Assembly: GCA_022842165.1 (NCBI GenBank)
Contig: JALHQC010000004.1
Location: forward strand, 1-64,000
Direction: 5' to 3'
DNA: 64,000 bases
Origin: a bacterium
GTDB taxonomy: Bacteria > Pseudomonadota > Alphaproteobacteria > Rhizobiales > Aestuariivirgaceae
Shown here piece by piece: positions 18,714 through 27,599 of this stretch. Both the position numbers and the translations under genes were made by a program. The notes below the pieces were generated by a model. That model ran no database searches and had not been told where the DNA came from. It saw only the letters and a list, made by a program, of their open reading frames with translations. Every line of letters begins with the position of its first letter. Position 1 is the stretch's first letter.

Positions 18714-19424
18714 CTACTTCACTTTCTGCGCTGGCGGGCTTATATTGCGATCAGTCGTTCTCAAGAGGCGTGATCGCGATGGCTTCGGGTCCAATTTATC
18801 CGATTTCGTAAAGACGGCGGCAATTTCGGTTGCGGCCCGCTGGAACAGTGCGGCGGCACGCTGCTCGTTCTGTTTCAGGTCGATGCCCGACCGGCTGGCG
18901 AATGACGCCAAGTCACTCAGCGCTTCCTCTCCCAGGATCTTCTGCAGTTCCACCAGCTGCAGCAGGAAACCGATGATCCTGCGGCGCTCCTTCACCGGCT
19001 GCTTGATGAAATATGGGTCGCGAAGGTCCCTGGTGACAAGGTTCGATTGCATGGCCACGCGATAATATTGCACGACGGCGTGGATCACTTCCGCCGGGAG
19101 AATGGAAATATCACCCTTCAGCGAATCGAAGACGAAGTCGGTTTCGTCCGCCGTCGTGAACGGGTTCGTCTGCTTCAGGGCATAGGTCACGTCCTCGACG
19201 GTGAGCTGGCGGCGGTTGGCGACGACGCCGGCCAGGATCTCCGAATGCAGCGCCACGACGATATCGAGCACGCGCTGGTGGCGCTGCTCTTCCTCGGCCA
19301 GGCGCTGGGCTTCGCGCTCGGTGCGCTCGCGGCGGCGTTCTCCTAACTGCGTCAGGTACCAGGTCAGGACGCCGACGAAGGCCGCGAGAACGGTGCCAAG
19401 CGCGCCGATGACCGCGTCGGCCAT
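18714..19424 (-). CDS. Unknown single-pass membrane protein inside the dpp operon
   Basis: A 236-residue protein I do not recognise. One hydrophobic segment (about residues 5-25, ALGTVLAAFVGVLTWYL) is followed by a charged, probably coiled-coil stretch (RRRERTEREAQRLAEEEQ). A soluble, mainly helical remainder follows, without known motifs. The topology suggests a short periplasmic N-terminus and a cytoplasmic body. It lies 5 bases after the dppC-like stop and 3 bases before the dppD-like start, so it is co-transcribed. I start at ATG 19424; upstream sequence in this frame belongs to the permease gene. It may be an accessory or regulatory factor of the transporter, but that is only inferred from position. 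Confidence 0.65.
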   Translation of the reverse strand: MADAVIGALGTVLAAFVGVLTWYLTQLGERRRERTEREAQRLAEEEQRHQRVLDIVVALHSEILAGVVANRRQLTVEDVTYALKQTNPFTTADETDFVFDSLKGDISILPAEVIHAVVQYYRVAMQSNLVTRDLRDPYFIKQPVKERRRIIGFLLQLVELQKILGEEALSDLASFASRSGIDLKQNEQRAAALFQRAATEIAAVFTKSDKLDPKPSRSRLLRTTDRNISPPAQKVK

Positions 19425-19429
19425 GGGGT

Positions 19430-20329
19430 TCAGCTCCGCCTCAGCCGCGGGTCGAGGGCGTCGCGTAATCCGTCGCCCATCAGGTTGATGGCGAGAACGG
19501 TGATCAGAATGGCGATGCCGGGGAAGGCCATCACCCAGGGATGCGAACTCATCAGGTCGCGGGTGTCGGCCAGCATGGCGCCCCATTCGGGCGTCGGTGG
19601 CTGCGCGCCAAGCCCCAGGAAGCCCAGGCCCGCCGCCTCGAGGATCGCGTCTGAAAGGCCAAGTGCTGCTTGCACGATCAGGGGGGCGAGGCAGTTCGGA
19701 AGCACCGTCACCGTCATCAGCCGCCACTTCCTGACGCCCGAGACTTTTGCCGCGATCACATAGTCCTTCGTCAGTTCGGTCAGCGCCGAGGCCCGCACCA
19801 GGCGCACGTAGCGCGGCAGGCCGACGATGGTGACGGCGATGATGGTGTTGGTGAGGTTCGGCCCGATGATGGCGATGATGAGGATCGCCAGCACAAGCGA
19901 CGGAATCGCCATCACAAGGTCCATGACGCGGATGATGACCACGTCCACCATGCCGCCGAAGAAGGCGGCGGTGAGGCCGAGTGCTATCCCCATCACCATC
20001 GAGACGGCCATGACGGCGATGCCGATGAACAGCGAGACGCGCGCCCCATACATGAGGCGCGAAAGCATGTCGCGGCCCACGGCGTCGGTGCCGAGGATGA
20101 AACGCAGGTCGCTTCCCTCCATCCAGAAGGGCGGCAGCTTGGTGAAGCCCCTATATTGCTCGATCGGGTCGTGCGGGGCCAGCACGCTGGCGAAGATGGC
20201 GATGAGTACGATCAAGACGACGACGGCGAGCCCCACGACGGCGCCGCGGTTTTCGCGGAAGGCGCGCCAGAAGGCCCGCAACGGGCCGGGCGGGGCAGCT
20301 TGCGTTGCAATGGTGGTGTCACTTGGCAT
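19430..20329 (-). CDS. Peptide ABC transporter permease (DppC-like)
   Basis: A 299-residue inner-membrane permease of the DppC/OppC type. A cytoplasmic N-tail (FWRAFRENRGAVVGL) leads into the first membrane helix near residue 35. FILGTDAVGRDMLSRLMYGARVSL is the family signature near residue 85, and GLGAQPPTPEWGAML lies near the C-terminus. The ATG at 20329 overlaps the end of the upstream permease gene by 11 bases. Confidence 0.88.
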   Translation of the reverse strand: MPSDTTIATQAAPPGPLRAFWRAFRENRGAVVGLAVVVLIVLIAIFASVLAPHDPIEQYRGFTKLPPFWMEGSDLRFILGTDAVGRDMLSRLMYGARVSLFIGIAVMAVSMVMGIALGLTAAFFGGMVDVVIIRVMDLVMAIPSLVLAILIIAIIGPNLTNTIIAVTIVGLPRYVRLVRASALTELTKDYVIAAKVSGVRKWRLMTVTVLPNCLAPLIVQAALGLSDAILEAAGLGFLGLGAQPPTPEWGAMLADTRDLMSSHPWVMAFPGIAILITVLAINLMGDGLRDALDPRLRRS

Positions 20330-21332
20330 GGCGGATTCTCGGGTTGATGAGGCCATAGAGAAGATCGACGATGAGGTTGACGAAGATGACCATGGCGGAA
20401 ATCAGCAGGATGCCGCCCTGGAGGGCCGGATAGTCGCGGCGGCCGATCGACTCGACCAGCCATTTGCCCACGCCCGGCCAGGAGAAGATCGTCTCGGTCA
20501 GCACCGCGCCTGCCAGCAGCCCGCCGGTCTGCAAGCCGATGACGGTGACGACGGGGATCAGCGCGTTCCGCAGCGCGTGGACGCCGATGATGCGATAGGT
20601 CGAAAGCCCCTTGGCACGGGCCGTGCGCACATAGTCTTCCTCCAGCACCTCGAGCATCGAGGACCTGGTCATGCGGGCGATCACGGCGAGCGGCACGGTG
20701 CCGAGCACGATGGTCGGCAGGATCAGGTGGTGGACGGCATCCCAGAAGGCGCCCTTCTGGCCCGACAGCAGCGAGTCGATCAGCATGAAGCCGGTGACCG
20801 GCTCGTAATAGAACTTGATCAGGTCGACGCGGCCCGACACTGGCGTCAGCCCCAGCGTGTTCGACATGACGAGGATGAGGATCAGGCCCCACCAGAAGAT
20901 CGGCATCGAATAGCCGGTGAGCGCCAGGCCCATCAGCGACTGGTCATAGACGCCGCCGCGCCGCGAGGCGGCGATGACGCCCGCCGGAATGCCCAGCACG
21001 ACGGCGAAGATCATGGCCGAGATGGTGAGCTCCAGAGTCGCCGGAAACAGCGTTGCGAATTCGTGGAGAATGGGGGTCTTCGAGATGATCGAGGTGCCGA
21101 AATCGCCGTGGAGAATGCCCCAGACATAGTCGCCGAACTGCTTCCACACCGGCTGGTCGAGGCCCATCTCGCGGCGGAGCTCTTCGAGGCGTTCGGGGCT
21201 GATGCCGCGCTCGCCGCGGCGCACCTCGATGGGATCGCCCGGAACCAGGCGGATCATAATGAAGGTGACGAACATGAGGGCGAAGAACGTCGGCAGGGTG
21301 AGGAGCAGACGCTTCAAGAGAAACCGGAACAT
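20319..21332 (-). CDS. Peptide ABC transporter permease (DppB-like)
   Basis: A 337-residue inner-membrane permease of the DppB/OppB type. The N-terminus MFRFLLKRLLLTLPTF and the RLVPGDP segment near residue 28 are typical, as is the EAA-loop region around RTARAKGLSTYRIIGVHALRNA near residue 235. It pairs with the DppC-like permease to form the channel. The gene follows the binding-protein gene after a hairpin-containing gap of 64 bp. Confidence 0.88.
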   Translation of the reverse strand: MFRFLLKRLLLTLPTFFALMFVTFIMIRLVPGDPIEVRRGERGISPERLEELRREMGLDQPVWKQFGDYVWGILHGDFGTSIISKTPILHEFATLFPATLELTISAMIFAVVLGIPAGVIAASRRGGVYDQSLMGLALTGYSMPIFWWGLILILVMSNTLGLTPVSGRVDLIKFYYEPVTGFMLIDSLLSGQKGAFWDAVHHLILPTIVLGTVPLAVIARMTRSSMLEVLEEDYVRTARAKGLSTYRIIGVHALRNALIPVVTVIGLQTGGLLAGAVLTETIFSWPGVGKWLVESIGRRDYPALQGGILLISAMVIFVNLIVDLLYGLINPRIRHAK

Positions 21333-21357
21333 GCGTGGGCTCCAGAGGGGGAAGGAA

Positions 21358-21377
21358 GCGGGCCTACAAGGGCCCGC
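21358..21377 (-). other. Intercistronic hairpin after the binding-protein gene
   Basis: GCGGGCC pairs with GGCCCGC around a 6-base loop in the gap between the substrate-binding protein stop and the DppB-like start. Hairpins at this place in ABC transporter operons commonly stabilise the binding-protein message or reduce read-through. There is no T tract. Confidence 0.5.
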
Positions 21378-21396
21378 CTCCCACAGGTTGTGACGA

Positions 21397-22998
21397 TTAC
21401 TCGGCGATGTCCACGTTCTGGAATTCGTGGGCGCCCAGCGGGCTCACCTTGTAGCCCTGGACTTCCTTGCGGATCGGCTCGAACACGGTCGAATGCGCGA
21501 TGTTCAGCCACGGCACCTGGGCGTGGTGGATCTTCTGGGCCTGCTGGTAGAGCTTGGTGCGCTCCGCCTGGTCCGTGATCTCGACCGCCTTGGTGACTGC
21601 GGCATTGAAATCAGCATCGCACCACTTCGGGATGTTCTGGCCATTGGGCTTGCCTTCGGAGTTGCAGCCCAGCAGCACGGCCAGGAAGTTGTCCGGATCG
21701 CCATTGTCGCCGGTCCAGCCGAGGAGGCCCATCTGGTGCTCGCCCGCCTGCAGGCGCTTCCTGTACTCGCCCCACTCGTAGGAGACGAGCGTCGCGTTGA
21801 TGCCGACCTTGGCCAGGTCCGCCTGCATCATTTCCGCCATGCGCTTGGCATTGGGGTTGTAGGGGCGCTGTACCGGCATCCACCAGATGTCGGTCGAAAG
21901 GTTCTCGACACCGGCGGCCTTCAGCATCTCCTTGGCCTTCTCGGGATTGTACTCGTAGTCGACCGTCGACTCGTCATACGACCACATGGTCGGCGGGATC
22001 GGGTTCTTGGCCTTCTGGCCGGCACCCTGATAAACTTCCGACAGGATGGCATCGCGGTCGATCGCCATGGCGATGGCCTGGCGGACTTCCACCTTGTCGA
22101 AGGGCGGCTTCTGCGCATTCATGGCGAGATAGCCGATGTTGAGGCCCGCCAGTTCCAGAACCCGGATGTCGGCGTTCTGCTTCATCGCGGCAAGGTCGGC
22201 CGGGTTCGGATAGCCCATCACCTGGCATTCATTGGCCTGAAGCTTCGCATAGCGCGCGGTCGCGTCCGGCGTGATCGCATAGACGAGATCGTCGATCTTG
22301 GGCTTGCCGGCCCAGCCGTCGAAGGCCTTGTAACGGATGACCGCGTCCTTCTGGTAGGCGACGAAGGAGAACGAGCCGGTGCCCACGGGAATCTGGTCGA
22401 ACTCTTCGGGGGCGCCCTTGTCCATCAGGAACTTGGCGTATTCAGCCGAGTGGATCGTTGCAAAATCCATGGCGAGGTTGGCGAGGATCGGCGCATTGGG
22501 CTTGTTGAGCTTCATGACCACCGTCAGGTCGTCCGCACCCTTCTCGATCGAGGCGAGAAGATCGGGCATGCTCATGTCGTTGAAGTAGTCGTAGGAGCCG
22601 CCCGACACCTTGGCGTAGGGATGCTCGGCCTTCCACATGCGCTCGAAGGACCAGATCACATCATCGGCGTTGAGGTCGCGGGTGGGGGTGAAGCCGTTGA
22701 CGCCCGAATGAAACTTGACGCCCGAACGCAGCTTGAAGGTGATGGTCTTGCCGTCGTCAGAAACCGCATAGCTCTCGGCAAGGCCCGGCTCGACCTGGGT
22801 GGTGCCGGGCGTGAACTGCACGAGCTTGTTGTAGACGGGGCGCGCCGCATCGAGGCTGGTGCCCGTGGTGTTCATCGAAGGGCTGAAGTTTTCCGGCGAG
22901 CCTTCCGAGCAATAGACCAGCGTCTTGGCATTGGCCGCGCCGGCCACCAGCATGGTGGAGGCCAGCAGAGCCGCGCCGAAGAGTGTTTTGAATTTCAT
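21397..22998 (-). CDS. Periplasmic peptide-binding protein (DppA-like)
   Basis: A 533-residue SBP family 5 protein with a signal peptide (MKFKTLFGAALLAS...AGAANA, cleavage near residue 24). The DppA-type start of the mature chain, KTLVYCSEGSPENFSP, follows. Later WNYDP-like features include TDIWWMPVQRPYNPNAKRMAEM. DppA of E. coli binds dipeptides and haem; the ligand here is unknown. The operon ends with a 2-ketoarginine-decarboxylase-like gene, so an arginine-containing peptide or conjugate is a reasonable guess. First gene of the minus-strand operon; divergent from the PhyH gene. Confidence 0.88.
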   Translation of the reverse strand: MKFKTLFGAALLASTMLVAGAANAKTLVYCSEGSPENFSPSMNTTGTSLDAARPVYNKLVQFTPGTTQVEPGLAESYAVSDDGKTITFKLRSGVKFHSGVNGFTPTRDLNADDVIWSFERMWKAEHPYAKVSGGSYDYFNDMSMPDLLASIEKGADDLTVVMKLNKPNAPILANLAMDFATIHSAEYAKFLMDKGAPEEFDQIPVGTGSFSFVAYQKDAVIRYKAFDGWAGKPKIDDLVYAITPDATARYAKLQANECQVMGYPNPADLAAMKQNADIRVLELAGLNIGYLAMNAQKPPFDKVEVRQAIAMAIDRDAILSEVYQGAGQKAKNPIPPTMWSYDESTVDYEYNPEKAKEMLKAAGVENLSTDIWWMPVQRPYNPNAKRMAEMMQADLAKVGINATLVSYEWGEYRKRLQAGEHQMGLLGWTGDNGDPDNFLAVLLGCNSEGKPNGQNIPKWCDADFNAAVTKAVEITDQAERTKLYQQAQKIHHAQVPWLNIAHSTVFEPIRKEVQGYKVSPLGAHEFQNVDIAE

Positions 22999-23154
22999 TT
23001 TTAACTCCCTGACATTTTAATGCGCCCACAAGGGCGTGGCGGCACTTAAGCACGTTTTTTCCGGTTGATCAAAATTCGTGGCGGCCATGAGGAAAACCCG
23101 CTGGTGCCGGGTGGTTGCTCTGTCATATTCTGCACTGAAACGCGGAGCATATCG

Positions 23155-23958
23155 ATGTCCCACAATCTCTTGCAGAAAGACACCGTCGAGGACTTCCGCC
23201 GCGATGGCGCCTGCGCGCTGCGCGGGCTGTTCCGCGACTGGGTGGAAACGCTGCGCTCGGGCGTTGCGCGCAACATGGCGGAGCCTTCGGCGGATGTTAA
23301 GATCTACCAGGGCCAGAACGGCTCGGGCCGCTTCTTCGGCGACTATTGCAACTGGAACCGCATTCCCGAATACCGCGACTTCATCTTCAATTCGAATGCC
23401 GCGGAAATCGGCCGCGAGCTGATGGGCACGAAGACCGTGCGGCTGTTCCACGAGCACGTGCTGGTGAAGGAGGCGGGTGCCGACGTGGCGACACCCTGGC
23501 ACCAGGACCAGCCTTACTATTGCGTCGATGGCAGCGACACGGTGTCTCTCTGGATTCCGCTCGATCCGGTGCCGCGCGAGCGGACGCTCGAATTCGTCAA
23601 GGGCTCGCACAAGTGGGGGAAGTATTTCCGGCCCGAGCGTTTCAACAAGCAGGCGCTGAACGAGAATGATGGCCTCGAACCGGTGCCGGACATCAACGGC
23701 AACCGCGATACCTATGAGGTGCTCGGCTGGGCGCTGGAGCCGGGCGATGCGGTGGCTTTCAACTATCTCACGCTCCACGGCGCGCCGGCCAACACCTCGC
23801 AGGTCGAACAGCGCCGCGCCTTCTCGCTCAGGCTGATGGGCGATGACGTGCGCTATGCAAGGCGCGAGGGGATCAACACCTCGCCGCCGTTCCGCAGCGT
23901 GACGCTCACGCATGGCGCGGTGATGGACGCGCCGGAGTTTCCGCTGCTCAAGGGATGA
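23155..23958 (+). CDS. Phytanoyl-CoA dioxygenase (PhyH) family Fe(II)/2-oxoglutarate oxygenase
   Basis: A 267-residue cupin-fold oxygenase. The metal ligands are visible as H-x-D in TPWHQDQPYY near residue 119 and the distal His in NYLTLHGAPANTS near residue 207. A 2-oxoglutarate-binding Arg is probably in RRAFSLRLMGDD. Bacterial PhyH enzymes hydroxylate small molecules, including ectoine (EctD) and free or derivatised amino acids. The substrate here is unknown, but the neighbourhood deals with arginine-type compounds. A hydroxylated product would fit the AcnX dehydratase found further left; this link is speculative. The ATG at 23155 follows CGGAG. Confidence 0.78.
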   Translation: MSHNLLQKDTVEDFRRDGACALRGLFRDWVETLRSGVARNMAEPSADVKIYQGQNGSGRFFGDYCNWNRIPEYRDFIFNSNAAEIGRELMGTKTVRLFHEHVLVKEAGADVATPWHQDQPYYCVDGSDTVSLWIPLDPVPRERTLEFVKGSHKWGKYFRPERFNKQALNENDGLEPVPDINGNRDTYEVLGWALEPGDAVAFNYLTLHGAPANTSQVEQRRAFSLRLMGDDVRYARREGINTSPPFRSVTLTHGAVMDAPEFPLLKG

Positions 23959-23963
23959 GACGT

Positions 23964-24069
23964 CCCCACCCGCCTCGCTGGCGCTCGGCACCCTCCCCGC
24001 TGCGCGGAGAGGGATAAGCATCCCTCCTCGCTTCAGCGGGGAGGGTGGCCGCGAAGCGGCCGGGTGGGG
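23964..24069. repeat. Palindromic repeat, CCCCACCC/CCTCCCC family
   Basis: The element is bounded by CCCCACCCGCC and GGCCGGGTGGGG. Inside it has CCCTCCCCGC-TGC-GCGGAGAGGG and CCCTCCTCGCTTCAGCGGGGAGGG hairpins. It lies between the convergent PhyH and D-arginine-dehydrogenase-like genes and may act in transcription termination. Confidence 0.82.
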
Positions 24070-24081
24070 TCAGCGCGACGC

Positions 24082-25170
24082 CTAAAACCGATCCGGCGAA
24101 ATCTCTCTCAACACCAGCCCTTCATCCATGATGTCGGAAGGCGGCTTCTCCTGCCGCACCAGCGCGGCCGCAAGGCGCGACAGTGCCGGCGACGATTGTA
24201 TCCCGTAGCCGCCCTGGCCGATGAGCCAGAAGAAGCCGTCCTCATCCTTGTCGTAGCCCACGACGAGATTGCCGTCCGGCGCGAAGGAGCGCAGGCCCCC
24301 CCAGGTGCGTTCGACGCGGGTCACCTCCATGTCGACGGCCTGCTGAAAGCGGTCGATCCCCTCGGCCAGCGTCATGTCGTCGGCATAGGCATCATGCGGG
24401 TCGACGGGTGTCGCATCGGCGGGCGAGACGAGCAGCTTTCCCGATTGCGGCTTGCAATACCAGGTCTCGCCGCAATCAACAGCCATTGGCCAGGACATGA
24501 TGTCGATCGACTCAGGGACCGGAACGACGGCGATCGAGCGGCGCTTGGGCTGCAGGCCGATGGGGCGCTTGCCGGCCATGGCGGCAACGCGATCGCCCCA
24601 GGCGCCGGCGGCATTGACGATGACCGGCGCCCTGAAGGTCCGGCCGGCGGCCGCCGCTGTCCAGCCGGCGGACTTTTCAAGCGCCGAGACGGGCGCATCG
24701 CAGACGAGCGTGCCGCCGCGCTGGCGGAAGCGTTTCAGGTAGGACTGGTGCAGCAGGTCGACGTCGATGTCGGCGGTGCCGGCATCGAGGATGGCGCGGC
24801 GGGCGTAGCCGTCCCTCAGCAGGGGCAGCATGGCCTTGGCGGCGGCCGGACTGATCTCGGTCATGCCTTTCTGTCCGGCCATCACCGCGTCAAAGGCCTC
24901 CTCCTGGCCATCGGGCATGAGAAACAGCGAGTCGCGCGGCGAGAGATAGCCGCCCGCGTCATATTCGCGGCGCGAGGCGCGCGTCAGGGCGCAGATCGGG
25001 GGCGGGCCATAATTGGGTTCGTAGGTGGCGGCGGAACGGCCGGTGGTATGATGGCCGGGCCTGTCCTCCATCTCGAGCATGGCGACGCGATGGGTTTCGG
25101 CCAGATGAGCGGCCACGGAGGCGCCAGCAATGCCGGCGCCAATGACGATGATATCGAATTCTGCGGTCAT
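24082..25170 (-). CDS. FAD-dependent D-amino acid dehydrogenase, DauA (D-arginine dehydrogenase)-like
   Basis: A 362-residue FAD enzyme of the DadA/glycine-oxidase family. The FAD motif IIVIGAGIAGASVAAHLA lies near residues 7-24. The pattern GHHTTGRSAATYEPNYG, GLQPKRRSIAV, KLLVSPADATPVDPHDA, TWGGLRSFAPDGNLVVGYD and GQGGYGIQSSPA follows the Pseudomonas D-arginine dehydrogenase DauA as I recall it. DauA oxidises D-arginine and D-lysine to 2-keto acids, so this enzyme and the AruH-like transaminase would meet at 2-ketoarginine. It is divergent from the DoeA-like gene (151-bp spacer), a likely shared control region. Other basic D-amino acids are possible substrates. Confidence 0.7.
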   Translation of the reverse strand: MTAEFDIIVIGAGIAGASVAAHLAETHRVAMLEMEDRPGHHTTGRSAATYEPNYGPPPICALTRASRREYDAGGYLSPRDSLFLMPDGQEEAFDAVMAGQKGMTEISPAAAKAMLPLLRDGYARRAILDAGTADIDVDLLHQSYLKRFRQRGGTLVCDAPVSALEKSAGWTAAAAGRTFRAPVIVNAAGAWGDRVAAMAGKRPIGLQPKRRSIAVVPVPESIDIMSWPMAVDCGETWYCKPQSGKLLVSPADATPVDPHDAYADDMTLAEGIDRFQQAVDMEVTRVERTWGGLRSFAPDGNLVVGYDKDEDGFFWLIGQGGYGIQSSPALSRLAAALVRQEKPPSDIMDEGLVLREISPDRF

Positions 25171-25321
25171 GGAGAAACACTAGCGGCTGGTGCAGGATTG
25201 TTCCACCCAATCCTGACGCCGCCGCGCGCCATTCATGCAGGCCATGCATGCAGGGCTTGGCGCAGTCCTCTTGCCAGTGGCATGGCTTGCCGCCAGAGTG
25301 CCGCGATATTCCGGAGACACC

Positions 25322-26503
25322 ATGACCAACGTGACATTGCACTTTCCGCTCGCCGAGTACGAACGCCGCATTGCCAGGACGCGCGCGGCAATGGCGGCGA
25401 AGGGCCTCGACCTCGTCATCGTGTCGGACCCTTCGAACATGGCGTGGCTCACCGGCTATGACGGCTGGTCCTTCTATACGCACCAGGCCGTGCTGCTGGG
25501 GATCGAGGGCGAGCCTCTGTGGTGGGGCCGCGGCATGGACGCGCAAGGTGCGCGGCGCACGGTGTTCATGAAGCCCGACAACATCATCGGCTATGAAGAC
25601 ACCTATGTGCAGAACCCGCTGAAGCATCCGATGGAAGATCTCTCCAGGGTCATCGCCTCGCGCGGATGGGAGAAGGCGCGGATCGGCGTCGAGATGGACA
25701 ATTACTGGTACTCGGCGGCGGCGAACGAGACGCTCCGCACGCATCTGAAGGACGCAAAATTCTCGGATGCCACGGGCCTCGTGAACTGGCAGCGGATCGT
25801 GAAGAGCGATCATGAGGTCGAGTTCATCCGCCGCGCGGCGAAGATCGTCGATGCCATGCATGCCAAGGTCATCGAGCTCGTCGAGCCGGGCCTCAGGAAG
25901 AACGTGCTCGTCGCCGAAATCCAGAGACAGGCGATTTTGGGCGCCGATGGCCACTGGGGCGACTATTGCGCCTTCGTGCCGATGCTGCCCTCGGGGCTCG
26001 ATGCGACGGCTCCGCATCTCACCTGGGACGACCGGCCCTTCCTCAACAACGAGGGCACCTTCTTTGAGCTTGGCGGCTGCTATCGGCGCTATCACGCGCC
26101 CTTGTCGCGCACCGTCTATCTGGGCAAGCCGCCGCAAAAATTTTTGGAAGCGGAGAAAGCCGTCTCGGAAGCCACGCAAAACGGCCTTGATGCCTGCAAG
26201 CCCGGCACGACATGCGGCGAGGTGGCGGAAGCCTTCTTCGGCACGCTGCAGAGACTGGGCTTCACCAAGGATTCGCGCGCCGGCTATTCGATCGGCCTGT
26301 CCTATCCGCCGGACTGGGGCGAACGCACCTTGTCGATCCGCCGCGGCGACAGAACCGTGCTCGAACCCAACATGACGATCCACTTCATGCCGGCGCTGTG
26401 GCTCGACGATGGCGGGCTCGAACTCTCCGAAACCATTCTCATCACGCCAGCCGGTGCGGAATGCCTGTGCCAGACGCCACGCAAGCTCGTCGTCAAGAAC
26501 TGA
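25322..26503 (+). CDS. M24-family hydrolase, ectoine hydrolase (DoeA/EutD)-like, without the canonical metal ligands
   Basis: A 393-residue protein with a creatinase N-terminal domain and a pita-bread M24 C-terminal domain. SDPSNMAWLTGYDGWSFYTHQ, IGVEMDNYWYSAAA, PHLTWDDRPF and YSIGLSYPPDWGERT match ectoine hydrolase DoeA as I remember it. Where metallo-aminopeptidases have two Asp and one His ligand, this protein reads FELGGCYRRYHAPLSRTV and SIGLSYPPDW. It is therefore probably metal-independent, like creatinase. DoeA opens the ectoine ring. EutB, EutC and EutE/DoeB partners are absent, so a related cyclic amidine, guanidino conjugate or N-acyl amino acid may be the substrate. The ATG at 25322 follows CCGGAGAC; the next gene starts 8 bases after the stop. 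Confidence 0.65.
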   Translation: MTNVTLHFPLAEYERRIARTRAAMAAKGLDLVIVSDPSNMAWLTGYDGWSFYTHQAVLLGIEGEPLWWGRGMDAQGARRTVFMKPDNIIGYEDTYVQNPLKHPMEDLSRVIASRGWEKARIGVEMDNYWYSAAANETLRTHLKDAKFSDATGLVNWQRIVKSDHEVEFIRRAAKIVDAMHAKVIELVEPGLRKNVLVAEIQRQAILGADGHWGDYCAFVPMLPSGLDATAPHLTWDDRPFLNNEGTFFELGGCYRRYHAPLSRTVYLGKPPQKFLEAEKAVSEATQNGLDACKPGTTCGEVAEAFFGTLQRLGFTKDSRAGYSIGLSYPPDWGERTLSIRRGDRTVLEPNMTIHFMPALWLDDGGLELSETILITPAGAECLCQTPRKLVVKN

Positions 26504-26511
26504 GGTAGACC

Positions 26512-27471
26512 ATGGCTCCCTTCAACCAGCCCGTCTCGGGCCTTGTCACGCCGCGCTTTGGCGGCATTGCCACCTTCATGCGGCTGCCGCATGTGCCGCT
26601 GGATGAAGCGAAGGACATCGACATCGGCCTCGTCGGCATTCCGTGGGATGGCGGCACGACGAACCGCCCCGGTCCCCGCCATGCGCCACGCCAGATGCGC
26701 GACATGTCGGCCATGGTGCGGCCGATGCACCAGACGACGAAGGTGAGGCCCTATGACCTCGCCAATGTCGCGGACTTAGGGGACTGCCCGGTCAATCCCG
26801 CGGATGTGAACGATGCGCTGAAGCGCGTCGAGACCTATTTCAAGAAACTTGTCGCCAAGGGCATTCGCCCGCTGGCAGCCGGCGGCGATCACTTGTGTTC
26901 ATTGCCGGTCTTGCGCGCGGTGGGCGAAAAGGCGCCCGTCGGCATGATCCATTTCGATGCCCATACCGATCTCTACGACGGCTATTTCGGCGGCTTCAAA
27001 TACACTCACGGCACGCCCTTCCGCCGCGCCATCGAGGAAGGCGTGCTGGACCCCAAGCGCACGATCCAGATCGGGCTCCGCGGCTCGATGTATGACAATG
27101 ACGATTTCGAATACGGCGAGAAGATGGGTGTCCGCCTCGTCAGGATCGAGGAAGCGATCGAGAAGGGGCCGAAAGCCATCATGGCGGAAGCGCGTGCCGT
27201 CGTCGGCGATCAGCCCACCTATGTGACCTTCGACATCGACATGCTGGACCCCGTCTATGCGCCCGGCACCGGCACGCCGGAAGTTGGCGGCTTCACCACC
27301 TTCCAGGCGCAACAGATGCTGCGGGAACTCCGTGGACTGAACATCGTGGGCGCCGACGTCGTCGAAGTCTCGCCGCCGTTCGATCCCTCAGGCATCACCG
27401 CGCATGCGGGCGTCACCATGATGTTCGAAATCCTGTGCTCGATGGCCGAGGACGTGGCGCGGCGGCGGTAG
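26512..27471 (+). CDS. Ureohydrolase, guanidinobutyrase (GbuA)/agmatinase family
   Basis: A 319-residue arginase-fold enzyme. All Mn-binding motifs are present: GGDHL near residue 124, HFDAHTD near residue 146 and TFDIDMLDP near residue 240. The N-terminal GGIATFMRLP and GTTNRPGPRHAPRQMRDMS segments are typical of guanidinobutyrase, guanidinopropionase and agmatinase and differ from arginase. With AruH-, DauA- and AruI-like genes nearby, hydrolysis of 4-guanidinobutyrate to GABA and urea is the simplest reading. It is co-directional with the DoeA-like gene, 8 bases apart, so the two form an operon. The dehydrogenase for 4-guanidinobutyraldehyde is not in this window. Confidence 0.78.
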   Translation: MAPFNQPVSGLVTPRFGGIATFMRLPHVPLDEAKDIDIGLVGIPWDGGTTNRPGPRHAPRQMRDMSAMVRPMHQTTKVRPYDLANVADLGDCPVNPADVNDALKRVETYFKKLVAKGIRPLAAGGDHLCSLPVLRAVGEKAPVGMIHFDAHTDLYDGYFGGFKYTHGTPFRRAIEEGVLDPKRTIQIGLRGSMYDNDDFEYGEKMGVRLVRIEEAIEKGPKAIMAEARAVVGDQPTYVTFDIDMLDPVYAPGTGTPEVGGFTTFQAQQMLRELRGLNIVGADVVEVSPPFDPSGITAHAGVTMMFEILCSMAEDVARRR

Positions 27472-27487
27472 GTGACCGGCAGACTTT

Positions 27488-27595
27488 CCCCCTCCGGCGC
27501 GTTCCGCGCCACCTCCCCCGCTAAAGCGGGGGAGGATGCCTATCCCTCCTCGCTTCAGCGGGGAGGGTGCCTCGCGGCACGCGAGGCGGGTGGGG
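27488..27595. repeat. Palindromic repeat, CCCCACCC/CCTCCCC family
   Basis: Hairpins GGCGCG-TTC-CGCGCC, CCTCCCCCGC-TAAA-GCGGGGGAGG and CCTCGC-GGCAC-GCGAGG are framed by CCCCCTCC and GCGGGTGGGG. It sits between the convergent ureohydrolase and DUF1989 genes. Confidence 0.82.
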
Positions 27596-27599
27596 TAAG

